Of a stretch of DNA of 64,000 nt, positions 32,445 through 39,822 are shown in pieces. Position 1 is the stretch's first letter. Each line of letters starts with the position of its first letter. A program made the position numbers and the translations under genes. The notes under the pieces were generated by a model. It was not told the origin of the DNA. It did not search any database and was given only the letters and a program-made list of their open reading frames with translations. The stretch covers positions 1 to 64,000 of the forward strand of contig PALT01000018.1 in NCBI GenBank assembly GCA_002706605.1, in the 5' to 3' direction. This DNA comes from Rhodovulum sp. Lineage in GTDB: Bacteria; Pseudomonadota; Alphaproteobacteria; Rhodobacterales; Rhodobacteraceae.

Positions 32445-32480
32445 TTTCCCGACAGGTCACAAATATTCCTGATAGGAAAT
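32445..32480 (+). promoter_or_regulatory. tandem operator sites before glxB
   Basis: A strong site, TTCCTGATAGGAA (32466-32478), overlaps an AT-rich stretch AAATAAAATATATT that looks like a -10 region. A weaker site, TTCCCGACAGG, lies 20 bases upstream (about 32446-32456). Both resemble the perfect repeat at 31720-31734. Confidence 0.6.
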
Positions 32481-32562
32481 AAAATATATTGCAGGGCAAG
32501 TTCACCCCCCGCTAATCAAAGGCAGGCGCCAAGCGCGCCGGATTGATTACGGAGGCACGAAT

Positions 32563-33453
32563 ATGTGCGGCATCGTTGGCCTGTTCCTGAAAAAGGACGA
32601 CATGCGCCCGCAACTGGGCACCTTGCTGAGCGATATGCTGATCACCATGACCGACCGCGGACCCGATAGCGCGGGCGTGGCGATCTACGGGGCGGAAACC
32701 CCGGGTCAGGTAAAGATCACGATCCAATCGGATACGCCCGATGTGGCCTATGACGGGTTGGTCACGGCGATGGCGACCGAGATCGGTGTGACCCCCGATC
32801 TGCGCCGTGTGGATACCCACGCGGTTCTGACCGTGGCCGAGGCGGATGAGCCCGCCGCGCGCGATTGGGTGATGGCGCGCGGTCTGCGGATCATGGGGGC
32901 CGGTCACGCCATGGAAATTTACAAAGAGGTGGGCCTGCCCGCCGATGTGACCGAACGGTTCGGGTTGCGCGCCATGGGCGGCAGCCACGGCATCGGCCAC
33001 ACCCGTATGGCCACTGAATCCGCCGTCACAACCGACGGTGCGCACCCGTTTTCGACCGCTGACGATCAATGTCTGGTCCACAATGGGTCCCTGTCCAACC
33101 ACAACCAGATGCGGCGCAAGCTTGCCCGTCAGGGCGTGCACACAACATCGGAAAACGACACCGAGGTGGGGGCCGCCTATATCTCGGCGCGGATTGCGGG
33201 GGGCGATAGCCTTGGCGAGGCGCTTGAGGGCACGTTGCGCGATCTGGACGGGTTTTTCACCTTTGTCACCGGCACCCGCAACGGTTTCGGCGTGGTCCGC
33301 GATCCTATCGCGTGCAAACCCGCCGTCATGGCCGAAACCGATGATTACGTCGCCTTTGCCAGCGAATATCGCGCCTTTGCCGACCTGCCGGGGATTGAGG
33401 GCGCGCGCGTCTGGGAACCCGAACCGGCCACCGTCTATTTCTGGGAGCGCTAA
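32563..33453 (+). CDS. glxB: class II glutamine amidotransferase, GlxB/MgsA type
   Basis: 296 residues of the GATase_2 fold with the catalytic cysteine exposed at position 2 (MCGIVGLF), RGPDSAGVAIYG, and the later HNGSLSNHNQMRRKL and SENDTEV segments that bind glutamine. It corresponds to the amidotransferase part of glutamate synthase. It releases ammonia from glutamine for the FMN subunit GlxD. It forms an operon with glxC, glxD and a type III glutamine synthetase; the same set serves N-methylglutamate synthase (mgsABC) in methylamine users. Confidence 0.9.
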   Translation: MCGIVGLFLKKDDMRPQLGTLLSDMLITMTDRGPDSAGVAIYGAETPGQVKITIQSDTPDVAYDGLVTAMATEIGVTPDLRRVDTHAVLTVAEADEPAARDWVMARGLRIMGAGHAMEIYKEVGLPADVTERFGLRAMGGSHGIGHTRMATESAVTTDGAHPFSTADDQCLVHNGSLSNHNQMRRKLARQGVHTTSENDTEVGAAYISARIAGGDSLGEALEGTLRDLDGFFTFVTGTRNGFGVVRDPIACKPAVMAETDDYVAFASEYRAFADLPGIEGARVWEPEPATVYFWER

Positions 33454-33456
33454 GTC

Positions 33457-34140
33457 ATGAGCACAATCGATATGGCCCAAACGCCCCTGCGGCAGGTCAA
33501 TGAAACTTTGCAGGCACAGGCGCTTGCCGGTGCGAATGCGGAATACACGCTGGACAATCCGCGCGGCGCCCATGCGGTTGCGGTGGGCCTGAACGGACCG
33601 TTGTCGGTGCGGGTGAACGGGTCCACGGGGTATTACTGTGGCGGCATGAACAAAGAGGCCACCATCACCGTCACCGGTTCCGCCGGTCCGGGTGTGGCCG
33701 AAAACATGATGTCGGGCACCGTCGTGATCGAAGGTGACGCCAGCCAATACGCCGGTGCCACGGGCCACGGCGGTCTGTTGGTGATCAAGGGCAATGCCTC
33801 ATCCCGCTGTGGAATCTCGATGAAGGGCATCGACATTGTCGTGCACGGAAACATCGGCCACATGAGCGCGTTCATGGCGCAAAAGGGCAATCTGGTGGTG
33901 CTGGGTGACGCGGGCGATGCGCTGGGTGATAGCCTGTATGAGGCGCGCCTGTTCGTGCGCGGGTCGGTCAAATCCCTTGGCGCGGATTGCATCGAAAAAG
34001 AGATGCGGCCCGAGCACCTGACCCTATTGGCCGATCTGTTGGCCAAGGCGGGCGCGGATGCCAAACCCGAAGAGTTCCGCCGCTATGGCTCGGCCCGCAA
34101 GCTCTACAATTTCAACATCGACCACGCCGGAGAATACTAG
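33457..34140 (+). CDS. glxC: GXGXG-domain protein, GlxC/MgsB type
   Basis: 227 residues made almost wholly of a right-handed beta-helix with GXGXG repeats (GSAGPGVAENMMSG, GATGHGGLLVIKGNAS, GNIGHMSAFMAQKGNL), the structural C-terminal domain of glutamate synthase as a separate chain. It starts four bases after glxB and ends three bases before glxD. It is thought to hold the amidotransferase and FMN subunits together. Confidence 0.92.
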   Translation: MSTIDMAQTPLRQVNETLQAQALAGANAEYTLDNPRGAHAVAVGLNGPLSVRVNGSTGYYCGGMNKEATITVTGSAGPGVAENMMSGTVVIEGDASQYAGATGHGGLLVIKGNASSRCGISMKGIDIVVHGNIGHMSAFMAQKGNLVVLGDAGDALGDSLYEARLFVRGSVKSLGADCIEKEMRPEHLTLLADLLAKAGADAKPEEFRRYGSARKLYNFNIDHAGEY

Positions 34141-34143
34141 GCC

Positions 34144-35469
34144 ATGGACAAGACACCACCGACCATGCCGCGCCAGTCGTGGACCTTTTCCAACGAGGTG
34201 AACGCCGAAATCCGGCGCGCCGCCGCGACCGGTATTTATGACATCCGTGGGGGCGGGGCGAAACGGCGTGTGCCGCATTTCGACGACCTGCTGTTTCTGG
34301 GTGCCTCGGTTAGTCGCTATCCCCTTGAGGGCTATCGCGAGACCTGCGGGACCAAGGTGACCCTTGGGACACGGTTCGCCAAGAAACCGATCGAATTGGA
34401 CATCCCGATCACCATTGCGGGGATGTCCTTCGGCTCGCTCTCTGGTCCGGCCAAAGAGGCCTTGGGCCGTGGCGCGACCTTGGCGGGGACCTCGACCACG
34501 ACCGGCGATGGCGGCATGACCGAAGAGGAACGCGGCCATTCCGAAAAGCTGGTCTATCAATACCTGCCGTCGCGCTATGGGATGAACCCCGACGATCTGC
34601 GCCGCGCCGACGCGATTGAGGTCGTCGTGGGCCAAGGCGCGAAACCCGGCGGCGGGGGAATGTTGCTGGGTCAAAAGATCACCGAACGGGTCGCGGGGAT
34701 GCGCGATTTGCCGGTCGGGATTGATCAACGGTCCGCCTGTCGTCACCCCGATTGGACGGGGCCCGATGATCTGGAGATCAAGATCCTTGAGCTGCGCGAA
34801 ATCACCGGTTGGGAAAAGCCGATCTATGTAAAGGTGGGTGGTTCACGCCCGTATTACGACACCGCGCTGGCGGTCAAGGCGGGGGCGGATGTGGTCGTCC
34901 TTGACGGGATGCAGGGCGGCACGGCGGCGACACAGGATGTGTTCATTGAACATGTCGGGCAACCGACGCTGGCCTGTATCCGTCCCGCCGTTCAGGCGCT
35001 TCAGGATCTGGGGATGCACCGCGAGGTTCAATTGATCGTATCGGGCGGCATTCGCACCGGCGCGGATGTGGCCAAGGCCTTGGCCCTTGGCGCGGATGCG
35101 GTGTCGATCGGAACGGCGGCCCTGATTGCGCTGGGCGATAACGACCCGAAATACGAGGCCGAGTATAACGCGATGAACACCACGGCGGGGGCCTATGATG
35201 ACTGGCATGAGGGACGCGATCCCGCCGGTATCACCACACAGGACCCCGATCTGATGGCGCGCCTTGATCCGGTTGAGGGCGGTCGCCGCCTGCGCAACTA
35301 TCTGTCGGTGCTGACCCTTGAATGTCAGACGCTGGCGCGGGCCTGTGGGCATAATCACGTCCACAACCTTGAACCCGAGGATCTATGCGCCCTGACGATG
35401 GAGGCCGCCGCGATGGCGCAGGTCCCGTTGGCGGGCACGAACTGGTACCCGGGCAAACCGGGGTTTTGA
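34144..35469 (+). CDS. glxD: FMN-dependent glutamate synthase-like subunit, GlxD/MgsC type
   Basis: 441 residues of the Glu_synthase TIM-barrel domain, with FGSLSGPAKEALGRGA, the GGGGMLLGQK loop, VVLDGMQGGTAATQD and VSGGIRTGADVAKALALGADAV for FMN phosphate binding. There is a Cys-rich-cluster candidate near the C-terminus (CQTLARACGHNHVHNLEP). It uses ammonia from GlxB to make glutamate or, in methylamine users, condenses methylamine from gamma-glutamylmethylamide with 2-oxoglutarate. Which reaction applies here is undecided. Confidence 0.92.
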   Translation: MDKTPPTMPRQSWTFSNEVNAEIRRAAATGIYDIRGGGAKRRVPHFDDLLFLGASVSRYPLEGYRETCGTKVTLGTRFAKKPIELDIPITIAGMSFGSLSGPAKEALGRGATLAGTSTTTGDGGMTEEERGHSEKLVYQYLPSRYGMNPDDLRRADAIEVVVGQGAKPGGGGMLLGQKITERVAGMRDLPVGIDQRSACRHPDWTGPDDLEIKILELREITGWEKPIYVKVGGSRPYYDTALAVKAGADVVVLDGMQGGTAATQDVFIEHVGQPTLACIRPAVQALQDLGMHREVQLIVSGGIRTGADVAKALALGADAVSIGTAALIALGDNDPKYEAEYNAMNTTAGAYDDWHEGRDPAGITTQDPDLMARLDPVEGGRRLRNYLSVLTLECQTLARACGHNHVHNLEPEDLCALTMEAAAMAQVPLAGTNWYPGKPGF

Positions 35470-35539
35470 AACACGACTGGGGCGCGCGGGACACCGACGC
35501 GCCCTTTGCACATGCAACAGGGAAAAGAGGGGCGGTTTG

Positions 35540-36865
35540 ATGGTTGATCTGGCTGCATTTGCCCAAGAGAAGGGCGTCAAATATTTCATGATCTCGTTCA
35601 CCGACCTGTTCGGCGGACAGCGGGCGAAACTGGTGCCCGCCGCAGCGATTTCCGACATGGTGGTCGAAGGCGCGGGGTTTGCGGGCTTTGCCACGTGGTT
35701 GGACATGACGCCCGCGCATCCCGACATGTTGGCCGTGCCGGACCCGTCCACGGTGATCCAACTGCCGTGGCGGCCCGAGGTCGCGTGGGTCGCCGCCAAC
35801 TGTGTGATGGAGGGCCAAGAGGTCGCGCAGGCCCCGCGCAACGTTCTGCGCAAGCTGGTCGCGCGGGCGGCGGACAAGGGTCTGCGCGTCAAAACGGGGA
35901 TCGAGGCCGAGTTCTTTTTGCTGACCCCCGAGGGCGATCAGATTTCTGATCCGGCCGATACGGCGGTCAAACCCTGTTACGATCAACAGGCGGTCATGCG
36001 CCGCTATGACGTGATCGCCGAGGTCTGTGATTACATGCTGGATCTGGGCTGGGGCCCGTATCAGAACGACCACGAGGACGCGAATGGCCAGTTCGAGATG
36101 AACTGGGAATTCGACGACGCGCTGGTCACGGCGGACCGGCATAGCTTTTTCAAATTCATGGTGAAATCGGTCGCGGAAAAGCACGGGTTGCGCGCGACCT
36201 TCATGCCCAAACCGATTGAGGGCCTGACCGGCAATGGCTGTCACGCGCATATCTCGGTCTGGGATATGGACGGGACGACCAACGCCTTTGCCACCGATCC
36301 CGATCCGGCGGGCGGGCCAACGGCCGAGCTGGGCCTGTCGGAACAGGGTGCACAGTTCCTTGGCGGGATCATGAAACACGCCGAGGCCTTGGCCGCGATC
36401 ACCAACCCGACCGTGAATAGCTATAAGCGTATCAATGCGCCCCGCACCCTGTCCGGGGCGACATGGGCACCGAATACTGTGACGTGGACTGGCAACAACC
36501 GCACGCATATGGTCCGTGTCCCGGGGCCGGGGCGGTTCGAACTGCGCCTGCCTGATGGGGCGACGAACCCCTATCTGTTGCAATCGGTGATCATCGCCGC
36601 CGGTCTGTCGGGTATCGATAGCGCCGCCAACCCCGGTCCGCGCCATGACATCGACATGTATGCCGAGGGTCACACGGTGACGGACGCGCCCAAACTGCCG
36701 CTGAACCTGCTGGACGCGATCCGGTGGTTTGACGCGGATGAAGAGTTGAAACAGATGCTGGGCAATGAATTTTCGTCCTCTTACGTCAAGATGAAGATGC
36801 AGGAATGGACGGACTACATGACCCATTTCTCGCAGTGGGAGCGCGATAATACCCTCGACATCTAG
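35540..36865 (+). CDS. glnT: type III glutamine synthetase / gamma-glutamylmethylamide synthetase
   Basis: 441 residues with the glutamine-synthetase fold: KTGIEAEFFLL (metal/ATP Glu), NGQFEMNW, FMPKPIEGLTGNGCHAHIS, NSYKRINAPRTLSG, and RFELRLPDGATNPYL. It belongs to the GlnT/GMAS clade rather than the GlnA clade. It condenses glutamate with ammonia, or with methylamine in GMAS enzymes. It is the last gene of the glx operon. The genes for N-methylglutamate dehydrogenase (mgdABCD), usual partners in methylamine oxidation, are not in this window, so the methylamine role is unproven. The start is ATG 35540, with a TTG one codon earlier. Confidence 0.88.
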   Translation: MVDLAAFAQEKGVKYFMISFTDLFGGQRAKLVPAAAISDMVVEGAGFAGFATWLDMTPAHPDMLAVPDPSTVIQLPWRPEVAWVAANCVMEGQEVAQAPRNVLRKLVARAADKGLRVKTGIEAEFFLLTPEGDQISDPADTAVKPCYDQQAVMRRYDVIAEVCDYMLDLGWGPYQNDHEDANGQFEMNWEFDDALVTADRHSFFKFMVKSVAEKHGLRATFMPKPIEGLTGNGCHAHISVWDMDGTTNAFATDPDPAGGPTAELGLSEQGAQFLGGIMKHAEALAAITNPTVNSYKRINAPRTLSGATWAPNTVTWTGNNRTHMVRVPGPGRFELRLPDGATNPYLLQSVIIAAGLSGIDSAANPGPRHDIDMYAEGHTVTDAPKLPLNLLDAIRWFDADEELKQMLGNEFSSSYVKMKMQEWTDYMTHFSQWERDNTLDI

Positions 36866-36897
36866 GTGCCAAATTTCTGGCACCCGCGCGGGTGTCA
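36865..36897. promoter_or_regulatory. glnT 3' hairpin and overlapping palindromic operator
   Basis: GGTGCCA/TGGCACC (36865-36884) forms a stem beginning at the glnT stop codon. Its right arm opens a 20-base near-perfect palindrome (36878-36897, TGGCACCCGC/GCGGGTGTCA, 18 of 20 symmetric). The palindrome lies 40 bases before the GntR gene and is a reasonable operator for it. Confidence 0.5.
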
Positions 36898-36937
36898 GAG
36901 GTTTTGCCATACGCGCCTCTGGGTGTAGTCTGACCCA

Positions 36938-37627
36938 ATGGATCAGGTGAACACAGATCGCGAACCGCCCCCGTTTGCGGGCAAACCCACCGTTGCGGGA
37001 CGGCTGGCGGATGTTCTTTGTGAACAGATCGTAGCGGGCGATCTGGCGCCCGGTCGGTCGTTGAACCTGGATCAGATGCGTCTGGCCCACGGGGTCAGTG
37101 TGTCCAGCATGCGCGAGGCGATGACGCGTCTGGTTGCGCTGGGCCTTGTGCGGCAAGAGGCGCAAAAGGGCTTTGCGGTCGCGCCCATGTCGGCGGCGGA
37201 CCTGTCCGAGATCACCACCCTGCGTGCGGAATTGCTGCCGCTGGCCCTGCGTCAGTCGATCCGGCAGGGCACACTGGATTGGGAGGCGGCGATCATGGCC
37301 GCGCTCTATCGTCTGCAACGGATTGAACAACGCCCCGTCAGCGCGACCCAGATCGACGACTGGGAAACCGCGCATGATGCTTTTCACGTGGCCCTGCACG
37401 GGGCCTGTAGGATGCCGCATCTGGAACAGATGTTGCTGCGTCTACAGGTGATGCACGACCGGTATCGCCGGATCCTGTTTCGCGATGCGCCTAGCCAGAC
37501 CAATCAGCACGATGAACATACCGCAATTGCGCAGGCGGCGGTCGAACGCGAGGCGGACCGCGCGGGGGAATTGTTGCGCACGCATGTCATGCGCACGGGC
37601 CTTGCACTTGCGTCGCGGCTGACCTGA
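36938..37627 (+). CDS. GntR family transcriptional regulator (FCD type)
   Basis: 229 residues: a winged helix-turn-helix (about 18-85, LAHGVSVSSMREAMTRLVAL) and an FCD domain (about 95-220) with the metal-binding pattern DDWETAHDAFHVALH and, later, HDEHTAIAQA. This is the second FCD regulator in the window and is only distantly similar to that at 5365-6078. It follows glnT, separated by a hairpin and a palindrome, and may regulate the glx operon, itself or an unlinked catabolic operon. Confidence 0.9.
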   Translation: MDQVNTDREPPPFAGKPTVAGRLADVLCEQIVAGDLAPGRSLNLDQMRLAHGVSVSSMREAMTRLVALGLVRQEAQKGFAVAPMSAADLSEITTLRAELLPLALRQSIRQGTLDWEAAIMAALYRLQRIEQRPVSATQIDDWETAHDAFHVALHGACRMPHLEQMLLRLQVMHDRYRRILFRDAPSQTNQHDEHTAIAQAAVEREADRAGELLRTHVMRTGLALASRLT

Positions 37628-38002
37628 TCAGCAGGCCATGCGCATGTGATCGTGGGTGATGAATTCGGGTCGGATTTCGATCCCGATGGACAGATCATCC
37701 AGTCCCTCACGCTGTTCCAGCGCGTTTTGCAGGTTCAGATCGTCCACACGACGGATCACGCCGTTTTCCGTGTGATAGCCGAAAATCTGGTGACGTCCGA
37801 AATCCGACGCGCACAGGATATGCAGCGCCTCAATCACGGTTTCGCTTTCGCCCAGACGGCATTGCAGCAACTCGTCCAGCGTCACAAACGGCACACCACG
37901 GTTCAGGGCATCATCAACGAATCGCCCGATCGCCAGAGCAGCCCGACCCGCAGGCTCGCCGCCGCACTGATCCTCAATGCAGGATGTGGTATAGCTATCC
38001 AT
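37628..38002 (-). CDS. hypothetical protein, 124 aa
   Basis: An acidic, soluble protein with four Cys residues and no signal peptide, membrane helix or motif that I recognise. The ATG at 38002 has GGGGG upstream; a TTG at 38026 is an alternative. The stop is immediately next to the stop of the convergent GntR gene. It is transcribed away from the FMN riboswitch. Codon use is like its neighbours, so it is probably real. I cannot propose a function. Confidence 0.6.
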   Translation of the reverse strand: MDSYTTSCIEDQCGGEPAGRAALAIGRFVDDALNRGVPFVTLDELLQCRLGESETVIEALHILCASDFGRHQIFGYHTENGVIRRVDDLNLQNALEQREGLDDLSIGIEIRPEFITHDHMRMAC

Positions 38003-38185
38003 GACACGCCCCCAAGCGCTATCCAAACGAGTGGTGCATATATACCAAAAGCAACCCTACTACACCATCGGTGATGTTTCGCGCGGGGCAAAATGCGCGG
38101 TTTTTCAACGCGTTTTCATCTCTGCGTTGCGTATAGGCGCACCGTCTATTCGTCGTAGGCGCACGCAAAGGTGACGTTTTTGACA

Positions 38186-38214
38186 TTGATCACCGTCAAA
38201 GCCGCCCCTAAATT
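38186..38214 (+). promoter_or_regulatory. candidate sigma-70 promoter of the ribH transcript
   Basis: TTGATC (38186-38191) and TAAATT (38209-38214) are 17 bases apart, and the riboswitch begins six bases later, as expected if transcription starts near 38220. Confidence 0.5.
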
Positions 38215-38219
38215 AGGAT

Positions 38220-38346
38220 CATTCTCAGGGCGGGGTGAAATTCCCCACCGGCGGTTACAGCCCGCGAGCGCCCCTTGGCACCAAGGGGGTCAGCAGATCC
38301 GGTGAAATTCCGGGGCCGACGGTCATAGTCCGGATGAAAGAGAATT
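38220..38346 (+). ncRNA. FMN riboswitch (RFN element)
   Basis: The conserved FMN aptamer is readable along its length: CTCAGGGCGGGGTGAAATTC at the start, CCCACCGGCGGTTACAGCCCG, a variable CCCCTTGGCACCAAGGGG stem, GATCCGGTGAAATTCCGG, GCCGACGGTCATAGTCCGGA and the closing GAAAGAGAA. It precedes ribH by 80 bases and should reduce its expression when FMN is plentiful, probably by masking translation initiation, since no clear terminator follows the aptamer. Confidence 0.96.
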
Positions 38347-38426
38347 GGCAGATGGCGTGCGCCCGTGGTGGGTGTATTCCGTTTGTTGCGCTCTGGGATC
38401 TTGTCATTTGGAAAGGATCAAGAGCG

Positions 38427-38903
38427 ATGACAAAATCCCCTCAGAAGATTGCCTTTATCAAGGCACGTTGGCACGCCGACATCGTTGACCAGGCTCTGGT
38501 TGGATTTAAGGCCCGTTTGGCCGAACTGGGTATCGAAAACGAGGTCGTGGCGATTGACGTGCCCGGCGCGTTTGAAATGCCCCTGTTGGCCCAAAATCTG
38601 GGTCAGACCGGTGAATACGCTGTGATTGCGGCGGCGGCACTGGTGGTTGATGGCGGCATCTACCGTCATGATTTCGTGGCTCAGGCGGTTGTGACCGGCC
38701 TGATGGAGGCCCAGATGAAAACCGGCACGCCGGTTCTGTCGGTCTCGCTGACCCCGCACCACTTCCAGCCCAGCGAAGAGCACATCACCTTCTACACCGA
38801 GCACTTTGTGAAGAAGGGCCGTGAGGCAGCGGATGCCGCTGCTGCGGTGATGGAAATCTATGGCGAGAACGCACCGGCCTTGACCGCCGTTTCGGCCGCC
38901 TAA
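38427..38903 (+). CDS. ribH: 6,7-dimethyl-8-ribityllumazine synthase, class II (RibH2 type)
   Basis: 158 residues of the lumazine synthase fold: FIKARWHADIVDQA at the N-terminus, IDVPGAFEMPLLA, then VDGGIYRHDFVAQAVVTGLM with the catalytic His, and a conserved TPHHFQPSEEH. The last segment and the RWHADIVD start are typical of the class II enzymes known from Brucella and Mesorhizobium (RibH2), which form decamers and have been linked to stress or light. It makes the last intermediate before riboflavin. It stands alone under the FMN riboswitch, without ribD, ribE or ribBA. The start at 38427 follows GGAAAGGATCAAGAGCG. Confidence 0.93.
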   Translation: MTKSPQKIAFIKARWHADIVDQALVGFKARLAELGIENEVVAIDVPGAFEMPLLAQNLGQTGEYAVIAAAALVVDGGIYRHDFVAQAVVTGLMEAQMKTGTPVLSVSLTPHHFQPSEEHITFYTEHFVKKGREAADAAAAVMEIYGENAPALTAVSAA

Positions 38904-38922
38904 AGTTCCGATAGCTTAGACG

Positions 38923-38958
38923 AAAACCGCCGCGCCCATTGGGGTCGCGGCGGTTTTT
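38923..38958. terminator. bidirectional terminator between ribH and nadC
   Basis: A 12-base-pair stem AAAACCGCCGCG/CGCGGCGGTTTT with an 11-base loop. It is A-rich on the left and T-rich on the right, so it serves ribH on the plus strand and the nad operon on the minus strand. Confidence 0.9.
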
Positions 38959-38976
38959 GCGTTTATAGGGCGGGGA

Positions 38977-39822
38977 TCAGAAATCCAGACCCAGATCGGT
39001 ACAGCCCGCCGAATGGGTCAGCGCGCCCGACGAGATATAATCGACGCCCGTCGCCGCGACCTCGGCGATGCGGGGCAGGGTCATGTTGCCCGAGGCCTCT
39101 AGCACAAGGCGCCCGTTGGTCATCGCCACCGCTTGGCGCATTTGATCGTTGGTCATGTTGTCCAGCAACACCACATCCGCGCCGCCGGTCGCCAGAACCT
39201 GTTCCAATTGGTCCAGCGTATCGACCTCAATCTCGACCCGCATCATGTGGCTGGCGTTGGCCTTGACCGCGTCCAGAACCGGCACGATGCCCCCTGCGGC
39301 GGCGATATGGTTGTCCTTGATCAGGATGGCGTCAGACAGGCTGAACCGGTGATTGAACCCGCCGCCGTGCAGAACCGCCTGTTTCTCGACGATCCGCAGA
39401 CCGGGGGTGGTTTTGCGGGTGCAAGTGATGCGCGTCTTGGTGCCCTTGGTTTCGGCCACGAATTGCGCCGTCAGGGACGCAATCGCCGTCATGCGACCGG
39501 CAAAGTTTAGCGCGACACGCTCTGCCGACAGGATCGACGCGGCCGAGCCTTCGATCGTCATCAACACATCGCCCGGCGCACAGGGCTGACCGTCGTCAAG
39601 GATCGTCTCAACCCGCAGACCCGCGTCCAGCATGTGAAACGCCATGCGCGCGACCTGCATCCCAGATACGACACCGGCCTCACGCGCATTCAGACGCGCG
39701 GTATATGTCGTGCCCTCGGGGATCACGGTGCGGGTGGTGATGTCGCCATAGGTCCCCAGATCCTCGGCCAAGGCGGCGCGGATCATCGGGTCCAGAACCA
39801 GATCGGGCAGACGAGCGGTCAT
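38977..39822 (-). CDS. nadC: NadC: nicotinate-nucleotide pyrophosphorylase (quinolinate phosphoribosyltransferase)
   Basis: 281 residues: an N-terminal alpha/beta domain (LAEDLGTYGDITTRTVIPEG) and a TIM-like C-terminal domain with KTTPGLRIVEKQAVLHGGGFNHR for PRPP/quinolinate binding, ILIKDNHI, VEIEVDTLDQL and VLLDNMT. It converts quinolinate and PRPP to nicotinate mononucleotide, CO2 and PPi. It is the last gene of the nadA-nadB-nadC operon and overlaps nadB by four bases (ATGA). Confidence 0.97.
   Translation of the reverse strand: MTARLPDLVLDPMIRAALAEDLGTYGDITTRTVIPEGTTYTARLNAREAGVVSGMQVARMAFHMLDAGLRVETILDDGQPCAPGDVLMTIEGSAASILSAERVALNFAGRMTAIASLTAQFVAETKGTKTRITCTRKTTPGLRIVEKQAVLHGGGFNHRFSLSDAILIKDNHIAAAGGIVPVLDAVKANASHMMRVEIEVDTLDQLEQVLATGGADVVLLDNMTNDQMRQAVAMTNGRLVLEASGNMTLPRIAEVAATGVDYISSGALTHSAGCTDLGLDF

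Noticed and set aside
38347-38426. Terminator-type expression platform after the FMN aptamer
   Set aside because: No stable hairpin with a U run was found between the aptamer and ribH, so translational control seems more likely.
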